Shown: piece after piece, positions 55,128-62,828 of the stretch
Position numbering within the stretch: the first letter of the stretch is position 1
Layout: each line of letters opens with the position of its first letter
Source: Rhodoblastus sphagnicola
Lineage (GTDB): Bacteria > Pseudomonadota > Alphaproteobacteria > Rhizobiales > Beijerinckiaceae
NCBI RefSeq assembly: GCF_002937075.1
Contig: NZ_NHSJ01000043.1
Span: 62,001 to 126,000 of the forward strand
Length of the DNA stretch: 64,000 nt
Reading direction: 5' to 3'
The notes under the pieces: model-generated
The model's database searches: none
The model's input: only the letters and a program-made list of their open reading frames with translations
What the model was told of the DNA's origin: nothing
Program-made: the position numbers and the translations under genes

Positions 55128-55808
55128 ATGCGGGGTTTTCGCGCCCATAAAGTCGCCCTCATGCTGAGGAGCCTGCGCAGCAGGCGTCTCGAAGCACGAG
55201 GGCGGCCCACGCGCCTTTCAGCGCTGCTTCTCTTGGCCTTCGCCACCCCCGCCCTGGCTGGCGGCCCTCCGCCGGCCGACGAGGATTGGCCCTGCCCGCA
55301 GCGGCGCGCCGGCGCCATCAGCCGGGCCGCGATCTGGGCCGGCCCGGCGGCCGAGAGCCGCTGGGACGACGACCGCGAGGCGGCGGCGCTGGCGCGAAAA
55401 CTGGCCTCGCGCCGCACCCCGCTCGACGAGGCCGATGCGCTGATCGAGGCCTTCGCCAAACAGGCCGGCGCGGACAAGGACAAACGGCTGACCCTGGTGT
55501 TCGAGGGAACGCTCGACCTGATCAATGGCGAGCGCGACAAGGTGATGTCGGCGATCGCGCGCTACGCCCGAGGGCAGAAGGCGCTGGCGGCGAAAGTGCG
55601 GGAGGACGCCGAAAAAGCCGCCGATGCGCAAGAGGGCCAGGGCGACATCACCGCGCCGGACGCCTTGGAGCAGGCGCATCCGGACCTCAAATGGGACAAG
55701 CGCATTTTCGACGACCGCGCGCAGACGCTGACCTATGTGTGCGAAAGCCCGGTGTTGCTGGAGAAGCGGGCGTTTGCGCTGGCGCGGGTCCTTCAAGAAA
55801 AATTGTAA
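55128..55808 (+). CDS. Secreted protein of unknown function in the quinoprotein cluster
   Basis: A 226-residue protein with an unusually long basic n-region, then a signal-peptide core (LSALLLLAFATPALAGG), ending near residue 45. The mature part is helical and charged with only two Cys (DWPCPQRR and TYVCESPV). No domain is recognised. Most of the codons for residues 10-26 are contributed by a palindromic repeat element (55154-55204), which reads through in frame, so the start may be ATG 55128 or ATG 55161, both of which keep the signal peptide. It follows the propeller gene where an ABC ATPase is expected. Confidence 0.65.
   Translation: MRGFRAHKVALMLRSLRSRRLEARGRPTRLSALLLLAFATPALAGGPPPADEDWPCPQRRAGAISRAAIWAGPAAESRWDDDREAAALARKLASRRTPLDEADALIEAFAKQAGADKDKRLTLVFEGTLDLINGERDKVMSAIARYARGQKALAAKVREDAEKAADAQEGQGDITAPDALEQAHPDLKWDKRIFDDRAQTLTYVCESPVLLEKRAFALARVLQEKL
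55154..55204. repeat. 51-base palindromic (REP/RPE-like) element inside a gene
   Basis: CGCCCTCATGCT (55154-55165) pairs with AGCACGAGGGCG (55193-55204) with one mismatch, and an inner hairpin GCCTGC-GCA-GCAGGC sits in the centre. The sequence pattern CTGAGGAGCCTGCG...CGTCTCGAAGCACGAGG matches a palindromic repeat common between genes in Hyphomicrobiales. Here it is within a coding frame without a stop, before the signal peptide core. Confidence 0.75.
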
Positions 55809-56024
55809 CGGTGCGGCATCTTTGATCTAGCCTGTTGTTCCACAAATACTTTTGGCAGAAATCCCCAAATTCATAAGAATAAAATAATAAGGTTTTTCGG
55901 CTCTAGCGGAACAGAAGGAATTTTATTTCGTTGTTTGCCGGAGCGGGAGAACATACTCTCTCAGTTGCCGCAATCCGGGCGTCAGACCTGGATGCGGGAG
56001 GAAGCGCAATGCAGGGCATGACAC

Positions 56025-56729
56025 ATGAATGTTCTGATTATCGAAAATGATCTGGTGGCCGGAGGCGTACTCGCCGAAGGCCTGAAAGCCGAAGGTTTTG
56101 ACGTTACCTTCGTTCAAAAAGCCGAAGACCCCGTGGAGACCGTCAAGGCGCTCAACCCTTGCGCCGTGGTGTTCGACACCCCCTTGGCCGACGGCAGCGA
56201 TCTCGAAACCTGTCGGGCCATGCGCCGCCATGGCCGCACCGAGCCGATCCTGTTCCTGAGCGACCGGCGCGATCCCGCCGACCGCGCCAATGGCTTGATG
56301 GCCGGGGCCGACGATTACATCGCCAAACCCTTCGCCTTCGAGGAATTTGTCGAACGGCTGCGGGCGCATCTGATGCATCGCTCGATCTCCGACGATTCGC
56401 GCGAGCGCCGCAAGGTCGGGCAATTGATCCTGGATATGCACACGCGCCAGGCGCATTACGGCAAGGCCCATATCCGCTTGACCCAGCGCGAGGCGGAACT
56501 GCTGGGCATTCTGATGGAAAACGCCAACCAGCCGGTATGCCGGGGCGACATATACGACCAGCTTTGGGGCGACCAGGGCTGTACGTCGTTGAATGTCGTG
56601 GATGTCTATCTGGGCTATCTCCGAACCAAATTCACGGAGATCACCCGCGTCGGCGGCCCCTTCATCAGCACGGTGCGCGGGCGCGGCTTCATGCTCGACA
56701 TCAACGGCTACAAATGCGCGGCGCGCTGA
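56025..56729 (+). CDS. OmpR/PhoB-type response regulator, orphan
   Basis: A 234-residue two-domain regulator. The receiver domain (about residues 1-115) has MNVLIIENDLVAG, the phosphoacceptor in CAVVFDTPLADGSDLE, and the conserved Lys in DDYIAKPFAFEEF. The C-terminal winged helix (LTQREAELLGILMENAN to FISTVRGRGFMLDI) binds DNA. No histidine kinase is adjacent, so its partner lies elsewhere or it is kinase-independent. An AT-rich 200-base promoter region precedes it. It could regulate the methanol-oxidation genes on either side; this is inference from position only. Confidence 0.9.
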   Translation: MNVLIIENDLVAGGVLAEGLKAEGFDVTFVQKAEDPVETVKALNPCAVVFDTPLADGSDLETCRAMRRHGRTEPILFLSDRRDPADRANGLMAGADDYIAKPFAFEEFVERLRAHLMHRSISDDSRERRKVGQLILDMHTRQAHYGKAHIRLTQREAELLGILMENANQPVCRGDIYDQLWGDQGCTSLNVVDVYLGYLRTKFTEITRVGGPFISTVRGRGFMLDINGYKCAAR

Positions 56730-56802
56730 GCGCCGACTGATCCTCCTCAAAACTTTCGGCGCGCGCCGCATCCGCGCGGGCGCGCCGGAGCGAGGTTTCT
56801 TC

Positions 56803-57459
56803 ATGCGTCATCTTTCTTCCGTGCTCAGCGCGGCGGCTTTTGCTTGCGCTGTTGTCGCCGGCGCCGCCTCCGGGGCGCAAGAGTCCCCGCTCTCGGCGGC
56901 CGACCTCCTGTTCGAACGCCCGCAATTGCAGGGGCTGAAGGCAGGCGACCGGCTGGAGTACAGCTACAGTTTCCACTCGGCTGACGAAAAACTGTTCGGG
57001 CCGGCCTTCGACGACCGCATCGGCCTGCGGGTCGAACCGGGCGAGGCTCCCGACAAGAGGCGCGTCGAGGTGGACCTGTTTTCGGCCGCGCGCCGACGCG
57101 CCGCCGGGCCGTTCGACGACATGACCGGCAATCCCCTGCTCAGCCTGATGCTGGAGGAGAACCTTCAGCGCCTCGCCGCGATTTTCCAGTCCAATCCGCG
57201 CTATATGAAGACCGCGATCCGCCTCGCCCTGCGCAACGCCGTCGCCAGCCCCGATTCTGCGGACGGCTGGCGCGTCGAGGTCGAGCCGTTCAGGAACGAC
57301 GTTCACAAGGCGCGGATGCACGGGCTGGAGACGCTGACCTACCGCTTCCGCGTGTCGGCGGCGGCGCCGGGCGAAATCACCGAGATCGACATTTTCGCCC
57401 GCGATCCCTCGGGCGCCGTCCTGTTCGAGGAGACCACCCGCTATGCCGGCAAGAACTAG
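56803..57459 (+). CDS. Secreted protein of unknown function
   Basis: A 218-residue protein with a clear signal peptide (MRHLSSVLSAAAFACAVVAG) cleaved near AASGAQ. The mature part has alternating strand-like segments (LKAGDRLEYSYSFHS, RVEVDLFSAARRR, LTYRFRVSAAAPG) and no cysteines, suggesting a beta-rich periplasmic fold. No family is recognised. The start follows GGAG in GGAGCGAGG; the frame is open 70 codons further upstream but lies in the response-regulator gene. It overlaps the next gene by 17 bases, so the two are expressed together. Confidence 0.7.
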   Translation: MRHLSSVLSAAAFACAVVAGAASGAQESPLSAADLLFERPQLQGLKAGDRLEYSYSFHSADEKLFGPAFDDRIGLRVEPGEAPDKRRVEVDLFSAARRRAAGPFDDMTGNPLLSLMLEENLQRLAAIFQSNPRYMKTAIRLALRNAVASPDSADGWRVEVEPFRNDVHKARMHGLETLTYRFRVSAAAPGEITEIDIFARDPSGAVLFEETTRYAGKN

Positions 57460-57790
57460 TTTTGCGCTCGGCTTGCTGCTGGCGGGAACTTTGGCGGCGG
57501 CGGCGCAGACTCCGGCGAACGATTTTCCCACCGAGGCGCGCGCCGACTATGTGTTCGCCTGCATGGCCGCCAATGGCCAGACGCCTGACGCCCTGAGAAA
57601 ATGCGCGTGCTCGATCGACATGGTCGCCTCGATCCTGCCTTACGACCGCTATGTCGAGGCGGAAACCGTGCTGTCGATGCGCCAGGGGCTGGGACGCAAG
57701 GCGTCGATGTTCCGCGCCGCCAATTTCGAGGACATGGTGGCCGACCTGCGCCGCGCCCAGGCCGAAGGCGAGATCCGCTGCTTTTACTGA
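57443..57790 (+). CDS. Small secreted cysteine-containing protein of unknown function
   Basis: A 115-residue protein with a signal peptide (FALGLLLAGTLAAAAQT). The mature part has four Cys: FACMAANG, a CAC pair in RKCACSID, and a C-terminal RCFY. Such spacing could form two disulfides or hold a metal. No known domain is recognised. It starts inside the preceding gene (17-base overlap) and ends ten bases from the convergent SoxYZ-like gene. Coupling suggests a joint function with the 218-residue protein. Confidence 0.7.
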   Translation: MPARTSFALGLLLAGTLAAAAQTPANDFPTEARADYVFACMAANGQTPDALRKCACSIDMVASILPYDRYVEAETVLSMRQGLGRKASMFRAANFEDMVADLRRAQAEGEIRCFY

Positions 57791-57800
57791 CGCCCAGCGC

Positions 57801-58601
57801 TCAATAGGCGGCGCCGTCGGCCGAAAACCTTTGCGCATAGGCGCCGCCCCTGGAATCCCTGGCTTCGATGCGCACGGGCTGGCCGTTGGCGACATAGCTG
57901 AAGCGGAAGGTCGGGTCTTCACTGAGGGAAATGCCGTTCTCCAGCGAAAACAGCAGCGCCTCGCCCTGGCTGACCCGCACCTGCGTCACATACCAGGCCG
58001 GCGTGTACATGCGGGTGATCTGGTCCATCTGCATGCCGGAATAATTGGGATGGCGGATCATCGCCTGCGCTTGCGCCATGCCTTGCGCGGCGAAAGAGCG
58101 AAAGCGCATTTTTCCCACATTGGCCCCGGCCTCGTCGGGGTCTTTCGAGGCCGGCGCCGAACAGCCGCCCGCCGCCTTTACATAGGCCTTCGCCATGTGC
58201 AGGGCGCCGCTCTCGGTCTCGGCGACGACGCGCACGAAGGAATAGGAATTGACCCGCAGGCGCAGCGCGAAATCGAAGGCGGCGTCATCAACGGGGCCGC
58301 GTCTGAAAACGGTCGCCAGCGGCGCGGGGTTCTCGTCCACGATCACCGTCGCCGCCACCACGCGGTCGCCCTTTTCGCGCGGCGGGAATTTCAGCTCGAC
58401 AGGCACAAGCGCGGCGTCTTCCGCGCGCGGCGGCGCGTCCAGCGTCACATAGCCCGGCGCCTCGTCGATCGGCTTGTCGGCGAAGAACATGGCTTTGAGT
58501 CCCGTCCACGTCTCCTCGCTCTCGGCGGCGTGCGCGGAACATGCGAACGAAGCGACGGGCAGAAGCAGGGCGCAGTGCAGCAACAGGCGGCGGTTCGGCA
58601 T
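57801..58601 (-). CDS. Quinoprotein-dehydrogenase-associated SoxYZ-like carrier
   Basis: A 266-residue secreted fusion. After a signal peptide (LLHCALLLPVASFACSA) comes a SoxY-like domain (about residues 30-147) ending in AAGGCSAP, where Cys147 corresponds to the swinging-arm cysteine of SoxY, and then a SoxZ-like domain (GKMRFRSFAAQG, HPNYSGMQMDQITR, IRIEAR-like end). In thiosulfate oxidation SoxYZ carries sulfur intermediates on that cysteine. No other sox genes are present, so the carried group is unknown. It is the last gene of the leftward xoxFGJ unit, ten bases after the CxxxCW gene. Confidence 0.85.
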   Translation of the reverse strand: MPNRRLLLHCALLLPVASFACSAHAAESEETWTGLKAMFFADKPIDEAPGYVTLDAPPRAEDAALVPVELKFPPREKGDRVVAATVIVDENPAPLATVFRRGPVDDAAFDFALRLRVNSYSFVRVVAETESGALHMAKAYVKAAGGCSAPASKDPDEAGANVGKMRFRSFAAQGMAQAQAMIRHPNYSGMQMDQITRMYTPAWYVTQVRVSQGEALLFSLENGISLSEDPTFRFSYVANGQPVRIEARDSRGGAYAQRFSADGAAY

Positions 58602-58611
58602 GGCGGCGTCC

Positions 58612-59148
58612 TCAGCTTCCGTAGGGCTGAACAATTTCCGTCGGCAGATCGGCCTCGCGCCAGCCCTCGATCCCCTCGGAGAACCACTGGACGGCGCTAT
58701 AGCCGTAGCTTTGCGCGCGACGCGCCGCATTCCACGACATCCAGCAGTCACGCTTGCAGAAGATCACGATTTTGCGCGAAAAATCGCCGGCGGTGAGCGC
58801 GGACAGGGCTTGGCGAAAATAGGTCTCGGTCCGCGCCGAAACTTCGCCGCGCCCGACATCCGGCAGCCAGATCGCGCCCTTGATGCTGACATGCGGCTTG
58901 TCGACAAAGACCGTGGCGGGCGAGAGGCCCTCCGGGCGCGGCGCGTGCGGCAGAACGTCGAGGAACAGGGCTTGGCCGGCGTCCCACAGCGCCCTGGCCT
59001 GGGCGACATCCAAAGCCGGTTGGCCGTTCAGGGTGGCGGGAACGGGGGATTGGTAATCGTCGAGCCGATAGGATGGCGGCTCGGCCGGCGCGGCGCCGAC
59101 CGCGAGCGTGAGGCCAAGCAGAAAGCCCATTGCGAGGCGGCCGCTCAT
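58612..59148 (-). CDS. PQQ-dependent catabolism-associated CxxxCW protein (rhodanese-like)
   Basis: A 178-residue secreted protein. A signal peptide (AMGFLLGLTLAVGAAPA) precedes a rhodanese-like domain: LFLDVLPHAPRPEGL, KGAIWLPDVGRGEV and IVIFCKRDCWMSWNAARRA, with Cys131, Cys135 and Trp136. It matches the TIGR03865-type family encoded with PQQ alcohol dehydrogenases. Rhodaneses transfer sulfur through a cysteine, which suits the SoxYZ-like carrier encoded next to it. It overlaps xoxJ by four bases. The reaction is not known. Confidence 0.85.
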   Translation of the reverse strand: MSGRLAMGFLLGLTLAVGAAPAEPPSYRLDDYQSPVPATLNGQPALDVAQARALWDAGQALFLDVLPHAPRPEGLSPATVFVDKPHVSIKGAIWLPDVGRGEVSARTETYFRQALSALTAGDFSRKIVIFCKRDCWMSWNAARRAQSYGYSAVQWFSEGIEGWREADLPTEIVQPYGS

Positions 59149-59993
59149 TCCGCCCCCTCCCCGCGCTGCGAACTCGCCCCGATTGGGGCCGCCTCGATTG
59201 GAACCAGCGGCGCGCCGTAATCGCGCAGCACGGCCTCGAAATCTTTTTTGCGCGCGCGGATGACATCGTTGAGGCGGTGCTTCCACTCCAGTTCGTTGCG
59301 GCGCAGGCCGAAGCCGATCCGATAGGCCAGCGCCGGCCGCTGGTCGGCGTGCAGCGGCGCGACCGCCAGCGGAACCGCCGCCTTTTTGGCGAAATAGCCG
59401 CCAATCGGCCCCCAGATCGCCAGCGCGTCAATGGCGCCGGTCTCGACATCGTGGATGGCCTCCTCGGCGGGCGAGGCGAAGCGGCGGTCCACCAGCAGGG
59501 CGTAGGTTTTGGCCTTATCGAGCAGGCCGAGGCGCAGCAGGTGGTCTGTCGGCGGCGTCGCCGCGATCACCCCCAGTTTGACGCCCGCCAGACGCGGATC
59601 GTCGAGGGTTTCAACATTTTCCAGCCCGGATCCGGCGCGCGACACCAGCGCATAGGTCGAGGCGTAATAGGGGTTGGAATGATCGACCACGTCCGAGCCG
59701 ACGGCATAGCCGACGATCACGTCGCACATGCCCTCGCCGAGCGTGGCGCGCACAAAACCCGGCCCTTGCGGCATCCAGAAATAGCGCAGCGGCAGTTTCA
59801 ACTCGTCCGCGACGATTTCGGCGATGCGGTTCTCGAACCCCGCCTTGGCCTTGTCGGAATAGGGCAGGTTTGACGGGTCGGCGCAGACGCGCAGGCGGTC
59901 GCGCGAGACGAGGTCGGGCCGCGTTTGCGCCAGCGCGGCGCCGGCTGCGGTCAGGACGACAACGAGGCCGAGGGCGCCGCGCAAAAAGCCCAT
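59145..59993 (-). CDS. xoxJ: XoxJ, periplasmic binding protein of lanthanide methanol dehydrogenase
   Basis: A 282-residue periplasmic protein of the MxaJ/XoxJ group in the type 3 solute-binding fold. A signal peptide (FLRGALGLVVVLTAAGAALA) is followed by RLRVCADPSNLPYSDKAKAGFENRI, a hallmark of the family, with LGEGMCDVIVGYAVGSD further on. It is thought to bind and help activate XoxF. It starts five bases after the xoxG stop, and the frame extending upstream inside xoxG was rejected. The order xoxF-xoxG-xoxJ is the standard one. Confidence 0.92.
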   Translation of the reverse strand: MGFLRGALGLVVVLTAAGAALAQTRPDLVSRDRLRVCADPSNLPYSDKAKAGFENRIAEIVADELKLPLRYFWMPQGPGFVRATLGEGMCDVIVGYAVGSDVVDHSNPYYASTYALVSRAGSGLENVETLDDPRLAGVKLGVIAATPPTDHLLRLGLLDKAKTYALLVDRRFASPAEEAIHDVETGAIDALAIWGPIGGYFAKKAAVPLAVAPLHADQRPALAYRIGFGLRRNELEWKHRLNDVIRARKKDFEAVLRDYGAPLVPIEAAPIGASSQRGEGAE

Positions 59994-59998
59994 GGCCG

Positions 59999-60583
59999 TC
60001 AGCTCGGCGCGCCCATGCAGGCGTTTTCGGCATCCTCCCACGCCTTCGGTTTGGGATCGTGGCCGGGCGGACGGGCGCGGCCCACCGCGTCGTCGGAGCG
60101 CGCTTTCAGATAGGTGTAGATGTCGTCGATGAAGCACATCACGTTCTTGTCGAGGCCGAGCGTCGGCATCACCTTGTCCTGGCCGTTTTCCAGGTTCTTC
60201 CTGCCATTGGCGACGGTGGAGAGAAAATCGCCGTAGGACAGCGTCTTCAGCGAATTGACGAGCGCCGGCGCATAGGAGGAGCCCATGCCGTCGGGGCCGT
60301 GGCAGCGCATGCATTCGGCGCTGTAGCGCTGGAAACCGGAATAAGTGTACCAATCGACCTTGCCGTTGGAATCGACCTTGTAAATCGGCTCGCCTTCGGC
60401 GTCGAAATACTTGCCGTCCTGGCTGGAGACGGCCGCGCGCGGCTCGGCCTGGGCGGGCGCGACGGCCTGGGCGGGCGCGACGACTTGGGCGGCGGTCACG
60501 GCCAGCGCGGCCATCATCAGCACGGCGAAACGGTTTGTTCCGGCGCGGCGGGTCTCTTTGACGAAATCGGTCACGACGCTCAT
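59999..60583 (-). CDS. xoxG: XoxG, c-type cytochrome electron acceptor of XoxF
   Basis: A 194-residue secreted cytochrome. It has a signal segment (FAVLMMAALAVTAAQ), a short VAPAQA repeat, and one haem motif CMRCHG near residue 91, with a Met ligand probably in the NGQDKVMPTLGL segment. The family is called methanol metabolism-related cytochrome c. It takes electrons from PQQ of XoxF and passes them to the respiratory chain. It lies 146 bases downstream of xoxF. Two further Cys (VMCFIDD and ENACMG) may form a disulfide. Confidence 0.93.
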   Translation of the reverse strand: MSVVTDFVKETRRAGTNRFAVLMMAALAVTAAQVVAPAQAVAPAQAEPRAAVSSQDGKYFDAEGEPIYKVDSNGKVDWYTYSGFQRYSAECMRCHGPDGMGSSYAPALVNSLKTLSYGDFLSTVANGRKNLENGQDKVMPTLGLDKNVMCFIDDIYTYLKARSDDAVGRARPPGHDPKPKAWEDAENACMGAPS

Positions 60584-60729
60584 TCCAATCGGTTTTGGGC
60601 GCGATCCTCTGTTCGCCCGCGCTGCCGGGCGTTCAAGAAAACTGGCGCCGGGAAGACGGACGCAATGTCTGGGAATGAAAATGCCGGGCGGACGGGTCGC
60701 CCGCCCGGCAATCAGGGGCTATCCTACGA

Positions 60730-62532
60730 TCACTCGGGGAGAGCGAAGACCGTCAGGGCGCCGCCAAGCGCGGTGTAATTGCTGAGCGCCGCATAGCCGC
60801 CGACCGCGCCAAGGCCGGCGTGGGGATCGGCGAGGCCAGCCGCGAGGCCGATGCCGGCCCAGCCGCCGACGCCGGAGAGCACGGCCACATATTGCCGGCC
60901 CTTGTGCTGGTAGGTCATGACGTTGCCGATAATGCCCGACGGGGTCTTGTACTTGTAGAGCAGCTTGCCCGTCTTGGCGTCCACGGCCTTGAGATAGCCT
61001 TCCAGCGTGCCGTAGAACACAATGTTGCCGGCGGTGGCGAGCGCGCCCGACCAGACCGAGAACTGTTCCGGATCGGACCAGACGATCTTGCCCTTGGTGG
61101 CGTCCCAGGCGATGAAATTGCCCATATTGGCGTCGCCGGGGGCCGGATACATCGCGAGCGTCGCGCCGACATAGGGCTGTCCCGGCGTGTAGCTGACGCG
61201 GAACGGCTCGTAATCCATGCAGACATGGTTGGTTGGCACGTAGAACAGGCCGGTCTTGGGCGAGAAGGCCGCGGGCTGCTCGTCCTTGGAGCCGAGCGCC
61301 GCCGGGCAGATGCCCTGCGAGTTCTCGTCCTCGCCATTATGCTCGGTGGAATATTTGGCGACCACCAGCGGACGGCCATAGGTCGGGCTGGCCTTGTCCA
61401 TATCGACCTTGCTGGCCCAGTTCACCGCCGGATCGTATTTCTCGGCGACCAGCAACTCGCCACTGACGCGGTCGAGCGTGTAGCCGAAGCCGTTGCGGTC
61501 GAAATGCACCAGCAGCTTGCGCTGCTTGCCGTCGATCTTCTGCTCGACCAGCGGCATTTCGTTGACGCCGTCGTAATCCCACTCGTCATGCGGGGTCATC
61601 TGATAGATCCATTTGGCCATGCCGGTGTCGGGATCGCGCGCCCAGATCGACATCGACCATTTGTTGTCGCCCGGCCGCTGCTTGGGGTTCCAGGTCGAGG
61701 GATTGCCGGAGCCGTAATAAACCAGATTCAGCTCGGGATCGTAGGAATACCAGCCCCAGGTGCAGCCGCCGCCGGTCTTCCACTGGTCGCCCTGCCAGGT
61801 TTTCAGCGACGAATCCTTGCCGATTGGCTTGCCGAGCGCGGTGGTCTTTTCCGGATCGACCATGATCTGATCGTCCGGGCCTTCGGAATAGGCGCGCCAG
61901 ACCTTCTTGCCGGTCTTCAGGTCATAGGCGGTGATGTGGCATTGCACGCCGAACTCGCCGCCGGAAATGCCGACCAGCAGCTTGTCCTTGACCGGAAGCA
62001 CCGTCGCGGTGTTGGTTTCGCCCTTCTTGGGGTCGCCGTTGACCGCGCTCCATTCGACCTTGCCGCTCTTGGCGTCGAGCGCGACCACCGTCGTGTCGGC
62101 CTGGTGCAGGAAGATCTTGCCATCGGCATAGGCGAGACCCCGGTTGACCGTGTCGCAGCACATCACCGGCACGACGTTGGGATCCTGCTTGGGCTCGTAT
62201 TTCCAGATGATCTTGCCGTCATTGTTGAGGTCGAGGGCATAGACGATGTTGGGGAACGGCGTGTGGACATACATCACGTCGCCGACGACCAGCGGCGCGC
62301 CTTCGTGGCCGCGCAGCACGCCGGTGGAAAAGCTCCAGGCCGGCGCCAGCTTGCCGACATTGGCGTCATTGATCTGGTCGAGCTTCGAATAGCGCTGGTT
62401 GTCGTAACCGCCGGCCTGCATGACCCATTGCTTGGGGTCCTGCGTCCCCTTCATGACCGATTCGTTGGCGAAGGCCACGGTGTTGAGCGCGAGAGCGCTG
62501 ACGGATAGAACAGATGCGAACAGGCTCTTCAT
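60730..62532 (-). CDS. xoxF: Lanthanide-dependent methanol dehydrogenase XoxF
   Basis: A 600-residue PQQ-dependent periplasmic dehydrogenase with a signal peptide ending near AFA. It shows the adjacent-cysteine disulfide [10 protein letters not shown] (125-126), Trp-docking repeats, Glu193 in GGEFG, Asn277 in GSGNPSTWN, and the DYD motif in [12 protein letters not shown]: Asp319 is the catalytic base and Asp321 the extra lanthanide ligand that calcium-type MxaF lacks. It oxidises methanol to formaldehyde, or further. The start follows GGAGGAAACCC. No small subunit gene (mxaI) is seen. It probably belongs to XoxF clade 5, which is inferred. Confidence 0.96.
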   Translation of the reverse strand: MKSLFASVLSVSALALNTVAFANESVMKGTQDPKQWVMQAGGYDNQRYSKLDQINDANVGKLAPAWSFSTGVLRGHEGAPLVVGDVMYVHTPFPNIVYALDLNNDGKIIWKYEPKQDPNVVPVMCCDTVNRGLAYADGKIFLHQADTTVVALDAKSGKVEWSAVNGDPKKGETNTATVLPVKDKLLVGISGGEFGVQCHITAYDLKTGKKVWRAYSEGPDDQIMVDPEKTTALGKPIGKDSSLKTWQGDQWKTGGGCTWGWYSYDPELNLVYYGSGNPSTWNPKQRPGDNKWSMSIWARDPDTGMAKWIYQMTPHDEWDYDGVNEMPLVEQKIDGKQRKLLVHFDRNGFGYTLDRVSGELLVAEKYDPAVNWASKVDMDKASPTYGRPLVVAKYSTEHNGEDENSQGICPAALGSKDEQPAAFSPKTGLFYVPTNHVCMDYEPFRVSYTPGQPYVGATLAMYPAPGDANMGNFIAWDATKGKIVWSDPEQFSVWSGALATAGNIVFYGTLEGYLKAVDAKTGKLLYKYKTPSGIIGNVMTYQHKGRQYVAVLSGVGGWAGIGLAAGLADPHAGLGAVGGYAALSNYTALGGALTVFALPE

Positions 62533-62828
62533 GGGTTTCCTCCAATGCCATAGCCCGTCGTCAGACGGGCGTCCGGACGCCCTACGGCCGACCGCGAACG
62601 GCGACATTGCCGCCGGGGGTTGGTCATTGTTTGATTTTGCTAAGCCGCCGCCAGCAGAGACTCGCGCTATGCAAAGTCTCGACTTGCTTGGGCACGGTCA
62701 TTATTTTTATGACTTGGAAAAGCTAATCTCTGCGCGGGGCGCCGGCAACAAGGCAAGGCCGCGTCGATCTTTAGATTTGACTTAGAAGCGCCCGCCCATG
62801 GCCTGAAAATTCTGTTGCGGCGCCATAA
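62533..62828 (-). promoter_or_regulatory. xoxF promoter and leader region
   Basis: Going upstream from xoxF, GCCCGTC-GTCA-GACGGGC (62553-62570) is a perfect hairpin 20 bases before the start codon, and it overlaps the perfect palindrome GCGTCCGGACGC (62569-62580). Farther up, GAGACT and AGTCTC are arms 12 bases apart (62657-62680), and GTCAT and ATGAC flank an AT-rich centre (62697-62713). No gene is seen. These could be a structured leader and two operators. A lanthanide-responsive role is only a hypothesis. Confidence 0.4.

Noticed and set aside
59994-60353. Extended N-terminus of XoxJ
   Set aside because: The extension lies within xoxG in another frame and would hide the obvious signal peptide.
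60820-62508. 562-codon rightward frame
   Set aside because: Antisense shadow of xoxF.
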